Shown: positions 7,467 through 17,162 of the stretch, piece after piece | Layout of the letters: each line of letters opens with the position of its first letter | How positions within the stretch are numbered: the stretch's first letter is position 1 | DNA from: GCA-020343675 sp964462945 | GTDB lineage: Bacteria > Planctomycetota > Phycisphaerae > Sedimentisphaerales > Anaerobacaceae | DNA length: 34,399 nt | Direction of reading: 5' to 3' | Assembly: GCA_964462945.1 (NCBI GenBank) | Contig: CAYWZW010000058.1 | Location: forward strand, 1-34,399 | The notes under the pieces: model-generated | Seen by the model: only the letters and a program-made list of their open reading frames with translations | Databases searched by the model: none | What the model was told of the DNA's origin: nothing | Translations under genes and position numbers: made by a program

Positions 7467-9713
7467 CTAAATATTGACGATTTTCTTGACCGCTTCGATG
7501 ATGGTCTCGACGCTTGGGATGCTTGCTATCTCCAGCGGCTCGCTCATCGGCGGCGGGACATCGGCGGCTGCCAGATTGACCGGCGCCGCGTCGAGATAAT
7601 CGAATCCGTGCGAGCCGTCGCTGAACTGGTATTCCATAAGCCGGCCGGTTATTTCTCTGCCCGCGCCGCAGGTGCAGAAGCCCTCGCAGACGGTGATCAG
7701 CCGCCCGGTCTTGCGGACCGATTCAGCGACCGTAGCGATATCCATCGGCTTGAGCGTTCGCAGGTCGATGAGCTCGGCATTAATGCCGTGCCGCTCGGCG
7801 AGAACGTTGGCGGCTTCTAACGACCACATCGCCATTCTGCTGTAGCTGACGATGGTGGCGTCCTCGCCCGGCCTCTTGATGTCCGCCACGCCTAACGGGA
7901 TGATATAGTCATCCGCCGGCACGGGGCCTAATTGGCCGTAGGTTGCTTTGTGTTCGATAAACACGACGGGGTTATCGCTGCGTATGGCGGCCTTGAGCAG
8001 CCCTTTTGCATCGTAAGGCGTCGAGGGCATGACGACGTACAGCCCCGGCGGGTGCATCAGCCAGGCTTCGAGCGATTCGGAATGGTGGGCGGCGATGCAC
8101 CGGCCGACGCCGCCTTCGGTCCGCAGCACCATGGGTACCTTCGCTTTGCCGCCGAACATATAGCGGTTATAAGCGCCAACGTGAACGAGCTGGTCCATCG
8201 CAATCGTCAGGAAGTCAACGTACATGATCTCGGCGACCGGGCGCATCCCGCGAAGGGCGGCGCCGACGGCGGCCCCTGCAATCGCCGCCTCGGATATCGC
8301 GGTATCGATGACTCGGCCGGTTCCGAATTCGGCCAGCAGGCCGCGAGTCGCCTGGTACGCTCCGCCGTAAAGCCCGACGTCTTCACCGAACACGATAACG
8401 TTCGGGTCGCGTCGCAGCTCCTCGGCCTGAGCGGCGGAAACCGCCTGGGCCATGTTCATAATGTCCATGCCGTACCGGGTCTTGATATGGCCTCTGGCTT
8501 GTTCGGTTGCTTCTTTTTTCGTCTTAGCAGTCGATGAAGCTATCGCAGCCTCAAAAGCGGCTGTTGCTTCCATCACCTTCGCTGAAGTGGCTTTGTCCTT
8601 TTCGATCAGCTCGGCGGGGTAGGTCTCCTTCACGTACACGTCTTTGGCCAGATCGGCGGCGTTTGGCCAGGGACTGTCCAGGCCGAACTGCGTCGCTGCT
8701 TCAATGGTTGCAAAGGCATTGCCTTTTATTTCGTCCAACTGCGCCTGCGTGCAGAGTTGCTCGGTGAGCAGTTTCTCACTTAAAATGGTGATCGGGTCGC
8801 GCTGGTGCCAGGCCTTCTCCTCGGCCTTGGTTCGATAGGCGCGAGGGTCGCTTCTGCTGTGTCCGTACCAGCGATAGGTTTTGGTCTCGATCATCGTCAT
8901 CTGACAGTCTTTTCTTGCCCTTTGGACGGCGGCGCGGACGGCAAGAAAGACGGCCACCGCGTCCTGGCCGTCAACGATCACGCCGGGCACATCGTATGAA
9001 GCGGCCCTCTGGGCGATATCGACGATATTACTGGCTCTTACCGTACCTTCGACCTCGCTGCCGGAGAACGGCACGCTCATGCCGTAAAGGTTATTCTCGA
9101 TGATGGCTACCAGGGGCACGGCCAGCGTGGCGGCCATGTTCATGGCTTCATGAAAGCTGCCGGTGTTGCACGCGCCGTCCCCGAAGAACGACAGCACGAC
9201 TTTGCCGGTCTTTTGATATTTCTCCGCCAGGGCCGCGCCGACCGCCGGCGCCTGGTTACCGCCGACGATGCCGGTCGAGCCGAGATTATTGCATTTGGTG
9301 ACGTCGGCGATGTGCATCGAGCCGCCTCGGCCCTTGCAGTAGCCGGTCTCTTTGCCCATCAGCTCGGCCATCATCTGGTTCCAGTGGTTCTGCCGGTCCT
9401 GCTCGCTGTCGGCGTACTTGTTGCCGATGGCGCCGCAGTGGCCGTGACCGCGGTGGGTCGAGCCGATCACGTCGCCGCGCTCGATAGCCGCGATGGCGCC
9501 GACGGCGACGGCCTCCTGGCCGGCGTAAAGGTGCGAAGCGCCTTTGATGATGTTCTGGCCCAACAGGTCAAAAACCTTCTCCTCAAAGAACCGAATCTCG
9601 TGAATCGTTCTGAGCCAATCGGTGACCTCTTCGAGGCCCGCAATCCCATCCTTGATCAGGTCTTTGACCTTTGGGGCCGGTTTCTTTCGAGTGTCCTCGA
9701 TACTAAAACCCAT
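7467..9713 (-). CDS. 2-oxoacid dehydrogenase E1, fused alpha and beta subunits
   Basis: A 748-residue thiamine-diphosphate enzyme that decarboxylates a 2-oxoacid (probably pyruvate) and passes the acyl group to E2. Residues ~30-345 are E1-alpha, with the ThDP/Mg motif beginning GDG (178-180) and ending at Asn207-208 in IENNLYG. An Ala/Lys-rich linker (~365-412) joins it to E1-beta (~415-748), which shows GEDVGLYGGAY and the DTAISEAAIAG block with the conserved glutamate. Fused alpha-beta E1 chains are known in several bacterial phyla. AGGAG lies 9 bases before the ATG. It is the first gene of the minus-strand operon E1-E2-isomerase, with a plausible promoter at 9790-9819. Confidence 0.93.
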   Translation of the reverse strand: MGFSIEDTRKKPAPKVKDLIKDGIAGLEEVTDWLRTIHEIRFFEEKVFDLLGQNIIKGASHLYAGQEAVAVGAIAAIERGDVIGSTHRGHGHCGAIGNKYADSEQDRQNHWNQMMAELMGKETGYCKGRGGSMHIADVTKCNNLGSTGIVGGNQAPAVGAALAEKYQKTGKVVLSFFGDGACNTGSFHEAMNMAATLAVPLVAIIENNLYGMSVPFSGSEVEGTVRASNIVDIAQRAASYDVPGVIVDGQDAVAVFLAVRAAVQRARKDCQMTMIETKTYRWYGHSRSDPRAYRTKAEEKAWHQRDPITILSEKLLTEQLCTQAQLDEIKGNAFATIEAATQFGLDSPWPNAADLAKDVYVKETYPAELIEKDKATSAKVMEATAAFEAAIASSTAKTKKEATEQARGHIKTRYGMDIMNMAQAVSAAQAEELRRDPNVIVFGEDVGLYGGAYQATRGLLAEFGTGRVIDTAISEAAIAGAAVGAALRGMRPVAEIMYVDFLTIAMDQLVHVGAYNRYMFGGKAKVPMVLRTEGGVGRCIAAHHSESLEAWLMHPPGLYVVMPSTPYDAKGLLKAAIRSDNPVVFIEHKATYGQLGPVPADDYIIPLGVADIKRPGEDATIVSYSRMAMWSLEAANVLAERHGINAELIDLRTLKPMDIATVAESVRKTGRLITVCEGFCTCGAGREITGRLMEYQFSDGSHGFDYLDAAPVNLAAADVPPPMSEPLEIASIPSVETIIEAVKKIVNI

Positions 9714-9742
9714 ACTGCTAATCTCCTGAAGAACTCTCTCTC

Positions 9743-9768
9743 CGGGGCAGAACCCTGAAATTGCCCCG
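9743..9768 (-). promoter_or_regulatory. Hairpin in the 5' leader of the E1-E2 operon
   Basis: Seven-base complementary arms (CGGGGCA and TGCCCCG) flank a 12-base loop, about 30 bases before the E1 start codon and downstream of the predicted promoter. No T-tract follows, so it is not an obvious attenuator; it could stabilise the mRNA or be a protein-binding site. Confidence 0.35.
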
Positions 9769-9789
9769 CTAATAGCACCAAGAAGCGGT

Positions 9790-9819
9790 AGTATAGCACA
9801 TCTTATTCGGGAGAAGCAA
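9790..9819 (-). promoter_or_regulatory. Sigma-70-like promoter for the E1-E2-isomerase operon
   Basis: Read on the minus strand, TTGCTT (9814-9819), an 18-base spacer, then TATACT (9790-9795) preceded by TGC, which makes an extended -10. Transcription would begin near 9783, leaving a leader of about 70 bases before the E1 start. Judged only by consensus likeness. Confidence 0.5.
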
Positions 9820-9883
9820 CGGCAGCGTCTTCATTTTACTCTCTTTTTTGGGAAATCGCAGGCGGCGAGGCCGGCGTTTGCGC

Positions 9884-9912
9884 TTGATTGGCGGGCGTCA
9901 CGGGCATAGAAT
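9884..9912 (+). promoter_or_regulatory. Candidate promoter for the exported glycosidase cluster
   Basis: TTGATT (9884-9889), a 17-base spacer and TAGAAT (9907-9912). The -10 sits inside an inverted repeat GGCAT-6 bases-ATGCC (9903-9918), a possible operator. Start of transcription would be near 9919. Confidence 0.4.
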
Positions 9913-9989
9913 CATGCCGAACTCTCGGCCGTCTGTTCCGGGAAGAATCGTACGAAACGGTTTCACGTCCGCAATATCAGGGTTGAAAA

Positions 9990-11486
<1,497 letters not shown>

Positions 11487-11560
11487 GTCATTGTTGTATT
11501 TACTTTAATTATCGGTTCTACAGTATTCCATTTTGAGCCAAATTAAAGCAAAACATTCCG

Positions 11561-11566
11561 TATAAT
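11561..11566 (+). promoter_or_regulatory. Possible -10 element before the FGE-fusion gene
   Basis: TATAAT in an AT-rich 114-bp gap, 34 bases before the start codon at 11601. No acceptable -35 box is present at 16-18 bases, so this could be a weak or activator-dependent internal promoter, or chance. Confidence 0.25.
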
Positions 11567-11600
11567 ATCAGACAGGCTGCCTGGCGAGAAAGACGAGCCT

Positions 11601-13796
11601 ATGAACAGACAACGTAGAAGGGATTTTCTGCGGGCTTCTGCCGCAGCGGCCGCGGCTGTAACATGGATTAAACTGCCTGATTTAACGGCAATCCATGCTC
11701 AAGACAACCAAACATCCAACCCGAATCCGGCAGCTTATCAAGTCAAACCGGATAATATAATACCGGCTCCTTCAGAACCTGGCAGGTGGCCTGAGTTTCG
11801 AGAGGCGCTGCACAACTGGCGGAGGTCCACAAGGCAAGACCTTAAATACGACGACCTGTTTTACCGGCGGGATGAGTTTGCCTGGGTGCCGGGCTGTTTT
11901 TGCTGCTGTTTTCTGATGATGTATGACGAGAGCTTCTATGATCACAGCAGCGGGCGGTATGTTGTGGAGTCGTTTCTGGACCGGGCTGTGGAACAATTCG
12001 GCGGTTTCGACGGCATTGTTCTCTGGCACGCCTATCCCCGCATCGGTCTTGATCATCGCAATCAGTTTGATTTCTATCGGGATATGCCGGGCGGACTTGA
12101 AGGTTTGAAGAAAGCGGCCGAGATATTCCACTCACGCGGCGTAAAGGTCTTCATCGACTATAATCCCTGGGATACCGGCACTGACCGCGAGGACAAGTCC
12201 GACCTTGATATGCTTGCCGAATTCGTCAAGGCCATTGATGCAGACGGAATCTTCCTCGATACAATGAACCGCGGCTCGTCTGAGTTTCGGGCCAGGCTCG
12301 ATGCAGCTCGAAAAGGAGTCGTGCTGGAGAGCGAGGGTGCATTGCCTCTTGAGAATATCCACGACCACCACATGTCGTGGGCGCAGTGGTTCAGGGATAG
12401 CGTTGTGCCGGGTATTCTGCGAAACAAGTGGCTTGAGCGTCGTCACATGCAGCACCAGATAGACCGCTGGAATCGCGACCATACGGCAGAGCTGCACACA
12501 GCCTGGATGAACGGCAGCGGCATGATGGTCTGGGAAAATGTCTTCGGGACCTGGGTCGGCTGGAACGCTCACAACCGTTCTATCCTGCGCGCCATGCTGC
12601 CCATCCAGCGGCGCTACGTTAAATTGTTTTCTTCCGAAGCATGGACGCCGCTCGTCCAAACGGAACAGCCGGATATTTATGCCGGCTTATGGGAAACTGA
12701 TGATGTCCGTCTTTGGACACTTATCAACCGTTCCGAACGAACCGTCGAAGGGACCTTGCTGCACGTCGAGCCTGTAAAAGAGGCCCGCTATTACGACCTT
12801 ATCCAGGGTCAGGAAATCAGTAGTGCTTTGCAGAATGGTTTGGTTGCGCTGAAGGGCAGGATATTACCCCGGGCAATAGGTGCGTTCGTCTGCGGAACAC
12901 GCGCCGCCCTGGGCAGTGATTTTACGATGTTCCTTGCCGGTATGCGAAAGCTTTGCTCGTATAATGATTCTGGTACGGAGTTCCCCGCTCGTAAGGCCCG
13001 GTTAAGTACCATCGTCACGACTGAAAAGTACGAACGTCCGACGGAAGGTATGGTTGAGATTCCGCCCGTTACTTTCGATATGAATGTGGTTTTCCGCGTT
13101 CGTGAGTGCGGATTCTATGAGTCTCAAAATGATCACCTCAAAGGCGCCGGCTCCCATCCGCTGCATCATCTTATAGAATTCAAGCGGCAGGCAAGTCTGT
13201 GCCGATATGCGATAGACGTCGCTCCCGTAACCAATTCGCAATATGAAGAATTCCTGCGGGATGCCGGCTATATGCCGCGCGACCGGCGGAACTTCCTTAA
13301 ACACTGGATAGATAACGCTCCCGCTCCCGGACAGCAAGACCATCCCGTTGTCTATGTTGACCTCGATGATGCACGGGCGTATGCCGCATGGGCGGGCAAG
13401 CGTCTTCCAACCGAGGATGAATGGCAATACGCCGCCCAGGGACCGCAAGGTTTGCTCTACCCCTGGGGCAACGAGTTTCAGCCAGACCGATGTAATGACG
13501 GCAGGACACATGGCACAACACCCGTAAGAGCCTTTGCGGCGGGCCGCTCGCCGTTCGGCTGCTATGATATGTGCGGCAATGTCTGGCACTGGACTGAAAG
13601 TGAAAGAAGCGACGGTCGTACAAGATTCTGCATCATCAAGGGAGGCTCTTATTACAAAGCCGAAGGTTCCGGCTGGTATATGGACGGAGGCCCGCAGCCC
13701 TGCAATTTTGCCGCGAAGATGCTTCTGATGTGGCCTGGCCTTGACCGCTGCGCAACAATCGGCTTTCGTTGTGTGGTTGACCTTACGCCGGGCTGA
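11601..13796 (+). CDS. Tat-exported TIM-barrel protein fused to an FGE/SUMF1-fold domain
   Basis: A 731-residue protein. A twin-arginine signal (RRRDFLRAS, residues 5-13, then an alanine-rich helix) implies folded export. Residues ~60-400 look like a glycosidase-type barrel (FDGIVLWHAYPRIG, GVKVFIDYNPWDTG, DADGIFLDTMNRG), with acidic residues where such enzymes keep catalytic groups. Residues ~515-731 are a formylglycine-generating-enzyme fold (APVTNSQYEEFL, WAGKRLPTEDEWQYAAQG, FGCYDMCGNVWHWTE, TIGFRCVVD). The two catalytic cysteines of true FGE, which follow the GGSY motif, are absent, so this domain probably binds a ligand rather than oxidising sulfatases. A cluster of four cysteines in CFCCC (99-103) is unusual. 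Substrate unknown; context suggests polysaccharide breakdown. Confidence 0.72.
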   Translation: MNRQRRRDFLRASAAAAAAVTWIKLPDLTAIHAQDNQTSNPNPAAYQVKPDNIIPAPSEPGRWPEFREALHNWRRSTRQDLKYDDLFYRRDEFAWVPGCFCCCFLMMYDESFYDHSSGRYVVESFLDRAVEQFGGFDGIVLWHAYPRIGLDHRNQFDFYRDMPGGLEGLKKAAEIFHSRGVKVFIDYNPWDTGTDREDKSDLDMLAEFVKAIDADGIFLDTMNRGSSEFRARLDAARKGVVLESEGALPLENIHDHHMSWAQWFRDSVVPGILRNKWLERRHMQHQIDRWNRDHTAELHTAWMNGSGMMVWENVFGTWVGWNAHNRSILRAMLPIQRRYVKLFSSEAWTPLVQTEQPDIYAGLWETDDVRLWTLINRSERTVEGTLLHVEPVKEARYYDLIQGQEISSALQNGLVALKGRILPRAIGAFVCGTRAALGSDFTMFLAGMRKLCSYNDSGTEFPARKARLSTIVTTEKYERPTEGMVEIPPVTFDMNVVFRVRECGFYESQNDHLKGAGSHPLHHLIEFKRQASLCRYAIDVAPVTNSQYEEFLRDAGYMPRDRRNFLKHWIDNAPAPGQQDHPVVYVDLDDARAYAAWAGKRLPTEDEWQYAAQGPQGLLYPWGNEFQPDRCNDGRTHGTTPVRAFAAGRSPFGCYDMCGNVWHWTESERSDGRTRFCIIKGGSYYKAEGSGWYMDGGPQPCNFAAKMLLMWPGLDRCATIGFRCVVDLTPG

Positions 13797-13824
13797 TGTG
13801 TTTTATCACAAGAGCGATGAAAAG

Positions 13825-14019
13825 ATGTACAAAATGAAGTTCTTCTGTGCAAAGGTTGTGTGGAATGCTCTGATAATACCCCTGACGGCCGGTGCATCTG
13901 CACGCCGTCAGCAAGGAGGTTGGCCCGGCAATGAAGGCCGCCGCGATTTCACCGCGCCTGGGAAAAATGCCGCGGGCGAAGCCGACGGGGTCTTGGTTTT
14001 AGAAGGAGGATCGAAATGA
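13825..14019 (+). pseudogene. Relic of a GH140-like gene: signal peptide joined to C-terminal tail
   Basis: A 64-codon open frame that begins with a signal-peptide-like segment (MKFFCAKVVWNALIIPLTAG) and then runs straight into RRDFTAPGKNAAGEADGVLVLEGG. This tail matches the last residues of both neighbouring GH140-like proteins (QQDFTSPGKNAGGDSDWVLVLDG and REFVPPEKGEMLDWVLVLDD). The whole catalytic barrel is missing, so an in-frame internal deletion of a third paralogue is the simplest reading. Its TGA overlaps the ATG of the next gene (ATGA), and the strong AGGAGG of that gene lies inside it, so it may survive as a short leader peptide that couples translation. A free-standing small secreted peptide is less likely. 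Confidence 0.55.
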
Positions 14020-15485
14020 ATCGACGAGTAAGTGACATGCACGCATTTCTTACCCGCCGCCGGTTCCTGGCACGTCAGGGTATGGCGGTCGGCAGTGTGG
14101 CCCTGGCCTGGCTGTTGCATGAGGATAGACTGCTCGCGGAAGCCGGCAATTCCGCTGAAGATTCCGCCGCTCCGGGTGCCCCGGAACAGAAGGGCAGTGT
14201 CACTTTTCCGCTGAAGGTCAGCGGGAACCATCGGTATCTGGTGGACTCCGAGGGCAAGCCCTTCTTCCTGTTGGGCGATACACCCTGGTTCCTCCAAAAG
14301 CTTCCTTTGGAGGACGTCCGCCGGGTCATGGACGACCGCAAGGCGAAAGGTTTCAATACGTTGTTCCTGGAGATTTTGGATGACAGCCGACTGCCATCCC
14401 GCGACGCCTACGGGAACGTGGCGTTCCAGCCCGAGCTGGACATAACCCGGCCGGTGGAGGCGTATTGGCGATACGCGGACACCGTTATGGAGGAGGCCGA
14501 GCGCCGCGGCTTCTTCGTGATCATGTCCGAGCTCTGGTACGGTGCGGGCAAGGGACTGTGGATGCATCACGTCGAGCCGGAGAGCGCCCGGACCTACGGC
14601 GGCTTCCTGGGCCGGCGCTACGCCCGGTTCAAGAATCTCATGTGGATGCATTGTGGCGACCGGAATCCGGACCAGAACCTCGCCGCATGCGCCCGCGTGC
14701 TCGCCGAGGCCATCCGCGCGGAGGCCCCGCATCACCTGCACACGGCGCACAACGCCCACGAGTTCGCCAGCTCGGCCTTCTTTCACACGGAGCCGTGGCT
14801 CGATGTCAACATGGCTTATACATACGGCGCGTCTTACCTGCACGTGCTGCCGGAGTATCAGCGGAAGGACCCGGTTCGCCCCGTCATCTTAGGCGAGACC
14901 GGCTACGAGGCCGAACCCAACGCCATCGAGCTGCTGCCGGACGCCAAGAGGGGGGACCTCTGGAATCCCTATCGCATCCGCCGTAACGCCTGGTGGGCCG
15001 TGCTGTCCGGGGCGTGCGGCTACTGCGCCGGTACGCGGCTGTGGCGGTGGGAAAAGAACTGGCGCGACGTGCTCCAGGTGCGTTCCACGGCAGAAGCCCC
15101 GCATCTGCTTCGCCTGATGGAAACCATCCCGTGGTGGCGGCTGGCGCCCGACGCGCAAAATGAGTTTGTTACCGCCGGATTCGGCGTCTGGAAGCAGGCC
15201 GACTATGTCACCGCGGCCCTGGCCGACGACGGCAGCGTGGCTGTGGCCTATCTGCCCAATGCCCGCCGGATCACCGTAAACCTCACGAAGCTTTCCGGCC
15301 GGGTCGCGGCACGCTGGTTCGATCCCGCGAGCGGACAATCCGTAACCGTCGCAGACCCACCGTTCAGCAACACCGGCCAACAGGACTTTACCTCGCCCGG
15401 CAAGAACGCCGGAGGCGACAGCGACTGGGTACTTGTTCTTGATGGCACGATTAGAGAGTATCCGCCGCCGAGCCGCAACGAATAA
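14016..15485 (+). CDS. Tat-exported DUF4038/GH140-like glycoside hydrolase
   Basis: A 489-residue protein. A twin-arginine signal (TRRRFLARQG, residues 13-22, then MAVGSVALAWLL) precedes a DUF4038 barrel (~65-390) and the C-terminal beta-sandwich ending in QQDFTSPGKNAGG...DWVLVLDG. Candidate catalytic acids by position are Asp215 in MHCGDRNPDQ and Glu294 in VILGETGYEAE. It is a distant paralogue of the protein starting at 9990, but uses Tat rather than Sec export, which hints at a cofactor or early folding. The start at 14016 has AGGAGG six bases upstream and overlaps the stop of the upstream relic. Proposed role: glycosidase on a complex polysaccharide; the exact sugar is unknown. Confidence 0.85.
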   Translation: MNRRVSDMHAFLTRRRFLARQGMAVGSVALAWLLHEDRLLAEAGNSAEDSAAPGAPEQKGSVTFPLKVSGNHRYLVDSEGKPFFLLGDTPWFLQKLPLEDVRRVMDDRKAKGFNTLFLEILDDSRLPSRDAYGNVAFQPELDITRPVEAYWRYADTVMEEAERRGFFVIMSELWYGAGKGLWMHHVEPESARTYGGFLGRRYARFKNLMWMHCGDRNPDQNLAACARVLAEAIRAEAPHHLHTAHNAHEFASSAFFHTEPWLDVNMAYTYGASYLHVLPEYQRKDPVRPVILGETGYEAEPNAIELLPDAKRGDLWNPYRIRRNAWWAVLSGACGYCAGTRLWRWEKNWRDVLQVRSTAEAPHLLRLMETIPWWRLAPDAQNEFVTAGFGVWKQADYVTAALADDGSVAVAYLPNARRITVNLTKLSGRVAARWFDPASGQSVTVADPPFSNTGQQDFTSPGKNAGGDSDWVLVLDGTIREYPPPSRNE

Positions 15486-15539
15486 GGTTCAATTGTTTCT
15501 GCTGCAAACCAAAGTGAGCCATCTGAGGAGTTTTTCTAT

Positions 15540-16793
15540 ATGAAGAAGGCCAAAAGCACCGCACTGTTGTATCTCGGTATATTACTGGTCGGCACCGTCT
15601 GTGTTGCCGATGACTGGCCTGCGTTTCGAGGCCCGAATCGGGATGGAAAATCGGCTGAGACCGGCCTTATGAAGAAATGGCCGGAAGGCGGACCGGGACT
15701 TCTGTGGTCTGTCGAGGGGCTGGGCATCGGTTTTTCCTCCGTAGCCGTTGCCCAGGGTTGCATCTACACAACAGGCATGCTCGAAGGGGAGGGTTTTCTC
15801 TTTGCGTACGATCCGGCCGGCAACCTGAAATGGAAGGAATCTTACGGCTCGGAATGGACAGGATCGTACAAGGGGACGCGGACAACGCCGACGATTGACG
15901 ATAACCGCATCTACGTCTTCAGCGGTACTGGAGTGATGGCTTGCTTTGAAGCTGGCAGCGGCAAGAAAATCTGGGAGGTGAGCACATTAGAGAGGTTCGA
16001 GGGCAAGAACATTCGCTGGGGTATGAGCGGCTCGCCTTTGCTTGATGGTGAGAAGGTCTATTGCACCCCCGGCGGCAGGAAGGGTGTCATTGTTGCACTG
16101 GACAAAATGACGGGTCGGACGATCTGGGCCACGACAGGTATGGATGAGCTGTCAGCCTACAGCTCTGCTATTCTCGTCGAGAGGGGCGGCAATAATCTGC
16201 TTATCAATATGATTCAAAAATCGGTCGTCTGCGTAAACGCGGATAACGGCGAGCTGATCTGGCGGGAACCTTACGTGACACCGTCCGATACGGGCGGCGT
16301 GACGCCGGTCTATAAAGATGGACGCCTGTACGTGACCAGCGCGGTCGAGCGGGAGTTTACGAGAGGCGGGGTCATGTTCGATCTCTCGGCCGACGGGGCA
16401 TCAGTCGCCGAGAAATGGAACGACCAGACTCTCGACTGCGGCCACGGCGGAGTTGTACTGGTCGATGGCTATCTGTACGGCTCGACCTTCGACGGTATTC
16501 CAAAGGGCGACTGGATTTGTCTCAACTGGGACAGCGGCAAAGTCATGTATAAAGCCAAATGGAACGGCAACAAAGGCTCCGTAATTTACGCCGACGGCAT
16601 GCTGTACTGTTACGACGAAAACACCGGTGATGTCGCTCTCGTGAAGGCTTCGCCGGAAGGATTCAAAATCATCAGCTCTTTCCGTGTCACACACGGTGAC
16701 GGCCAACACTGGGCCCACCCGGCAATCTCCGACGGCCGGCTTTACATCCGCCACGGCGACGCTCTGATGGCCTACGACATCAAGGCCGAATAG
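15540..16793 (+). CDS. Exported PQQ-type beta-propeller repeat protein
   Basis: A 417-residue protein with a Sec signal peptide (MKKAKSTALLYLGILLVGTVCVA), then WPAFRGPNRDGKS, a start typical of the PQQ-like/BamB-like propeller proteins abundant in Planctomycetes. Repeated blade motifs follow (LYxxDPAGNLKW, ACFEAGSGKKIWE, VALDKMTGRTIWAT, VCVNADNGELIWRE), ending with AYDIKAE. No enzyme active site is evident; the propeller may be a scaffold or carbohydrate- or cofactor-binding surface. TGAGGAG lies 9 bases before the ATG. It closes the plus-strand exported cluster, 54 bp after the second GH140-like gene. Confidence 0.85.
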   Translation: MKKAKSTALLYLGILLVGTVCVADDWPAFRGPNRDGKSAETGLMKKWPEGGPGLLWSVEGLGIGFSSVAVAQGCIYTTGMLEGEGFLFAYDPAGNLKWKESYGSEWTGSYKGTRTTPTIDDNRIYVFSGTGVMACFEAGSGKKIWEVSTLERFEGKNIRWGMSGSPLLDGEKVYCTPGGRKGVIVALDKMTGRTIWATTGMDELSAYSSAILVERGGNNLLINMIQKSVVCVNADNGELIWREPYVTPSDTGGVTPVYKDGRLYVTSAVEREFTRGGVMFDLSADGASVAEKWNDQTLDCGHGGVVLVDGYLYGSTFDGIPKGDWICLNWDSGKVMYKAKWNGNKGSVIYADGMLYCYDENTGDVALVKASPEGFKIISSFRVTHGDGQHWAHPAISDGRLYIRHGDALMAYDIKAE

Positions 16794-16878
16794 CGATCAC
16801 AAATCACCGCGCTGACTCCTGTTCCTGAAAAAAGAGCGAAAATCCGCCAACATCCTGACCGAAGCACCGTATGGGCCT

Positions 16879-16944
16879 GTAGGGGCAACCCCATGTGGTT
16901 GCCCAGGGCAGGCACACGGGCCTGCCCCTACCAATTTCTTGCGG
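16879..16944. repeat. 66-bp double-hairpin repeat, copy 1
   Basis: Ends GTAGGGGCA and TGCCCCTAC form inverted termini (16879-16931). Inside are two hairpins: GGGCAACC/GGTTGCCC and GGGCAGGC/GCCTGCCC. A further 13 bases (CAATTTCTTGCGG) are also shared with copy 2 at 17183-17248; the two copies differ at only two bases of 66. This one is intergenic, after the propeller gene, and may act as a terminator. It has the structure of a REP/MITE-like element. Confidence 0.8.
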
Positions 16945-16973
16945 CCGTGCCGATATTGAAAGGACTGTGATAA

Positions 16974-17162
16974 ATGAAGATCTCAATTGAAAGCCCAACG
17001 AGGATCAAAATAATTCCTGAGTCCGAACATGAGACCGAGAGCCTGGAGGCGCTCTGGAAGCTTATTATACGCTGCGATCAGGACAGCAAGGTCCTGTGTC
17101 CCATAGGGGCTTACGTACCCTCCAAGCACGATGGGGCCAGTTTCGTCATACAGGACCAGTGA
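16974..17162 (+). CDS. Small cytoplasmic protein of unknown function
   Basis: A 62-residue frame, MKISIESPTRIKII at the start and GASFVIQDQ at the end. AAAGGA lies 9 bases before the ATG. Composition is that of a small soluble protein (mixed beta strands, one helix ESLEALWKLIIRC) with no membrane segment or signal, and the codon choice is ordinary. It lies between the two 66-bp repeats and its last 17 bases overlap the 3' end of the convergent aldolase gene. I do not recognise it. The opposite-strand frame over the same bases starts inside the repeat and is less credible. Confidence 0.5.
   Translation: MKISIESPTRIKIIPESEHETESLEALWKLIIRCDQDSKVLCPIGAYVPSKHDGASFVIQDQ

Noticed and set aside
11601..13796. 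A functional sulfatase-activating enzyme
   Set aside because: The FGE fold is present, but the two catalytic cysteines after GGSY are absent and no sulfatase gene is in the window.
13908..14843. A 311-codon minus-strand frame opposite the relic and the second GH140-like gene
   Set aside because: It runs antisense to a gene with a clear Tat signal and domain, and its own product has no recognisable features.
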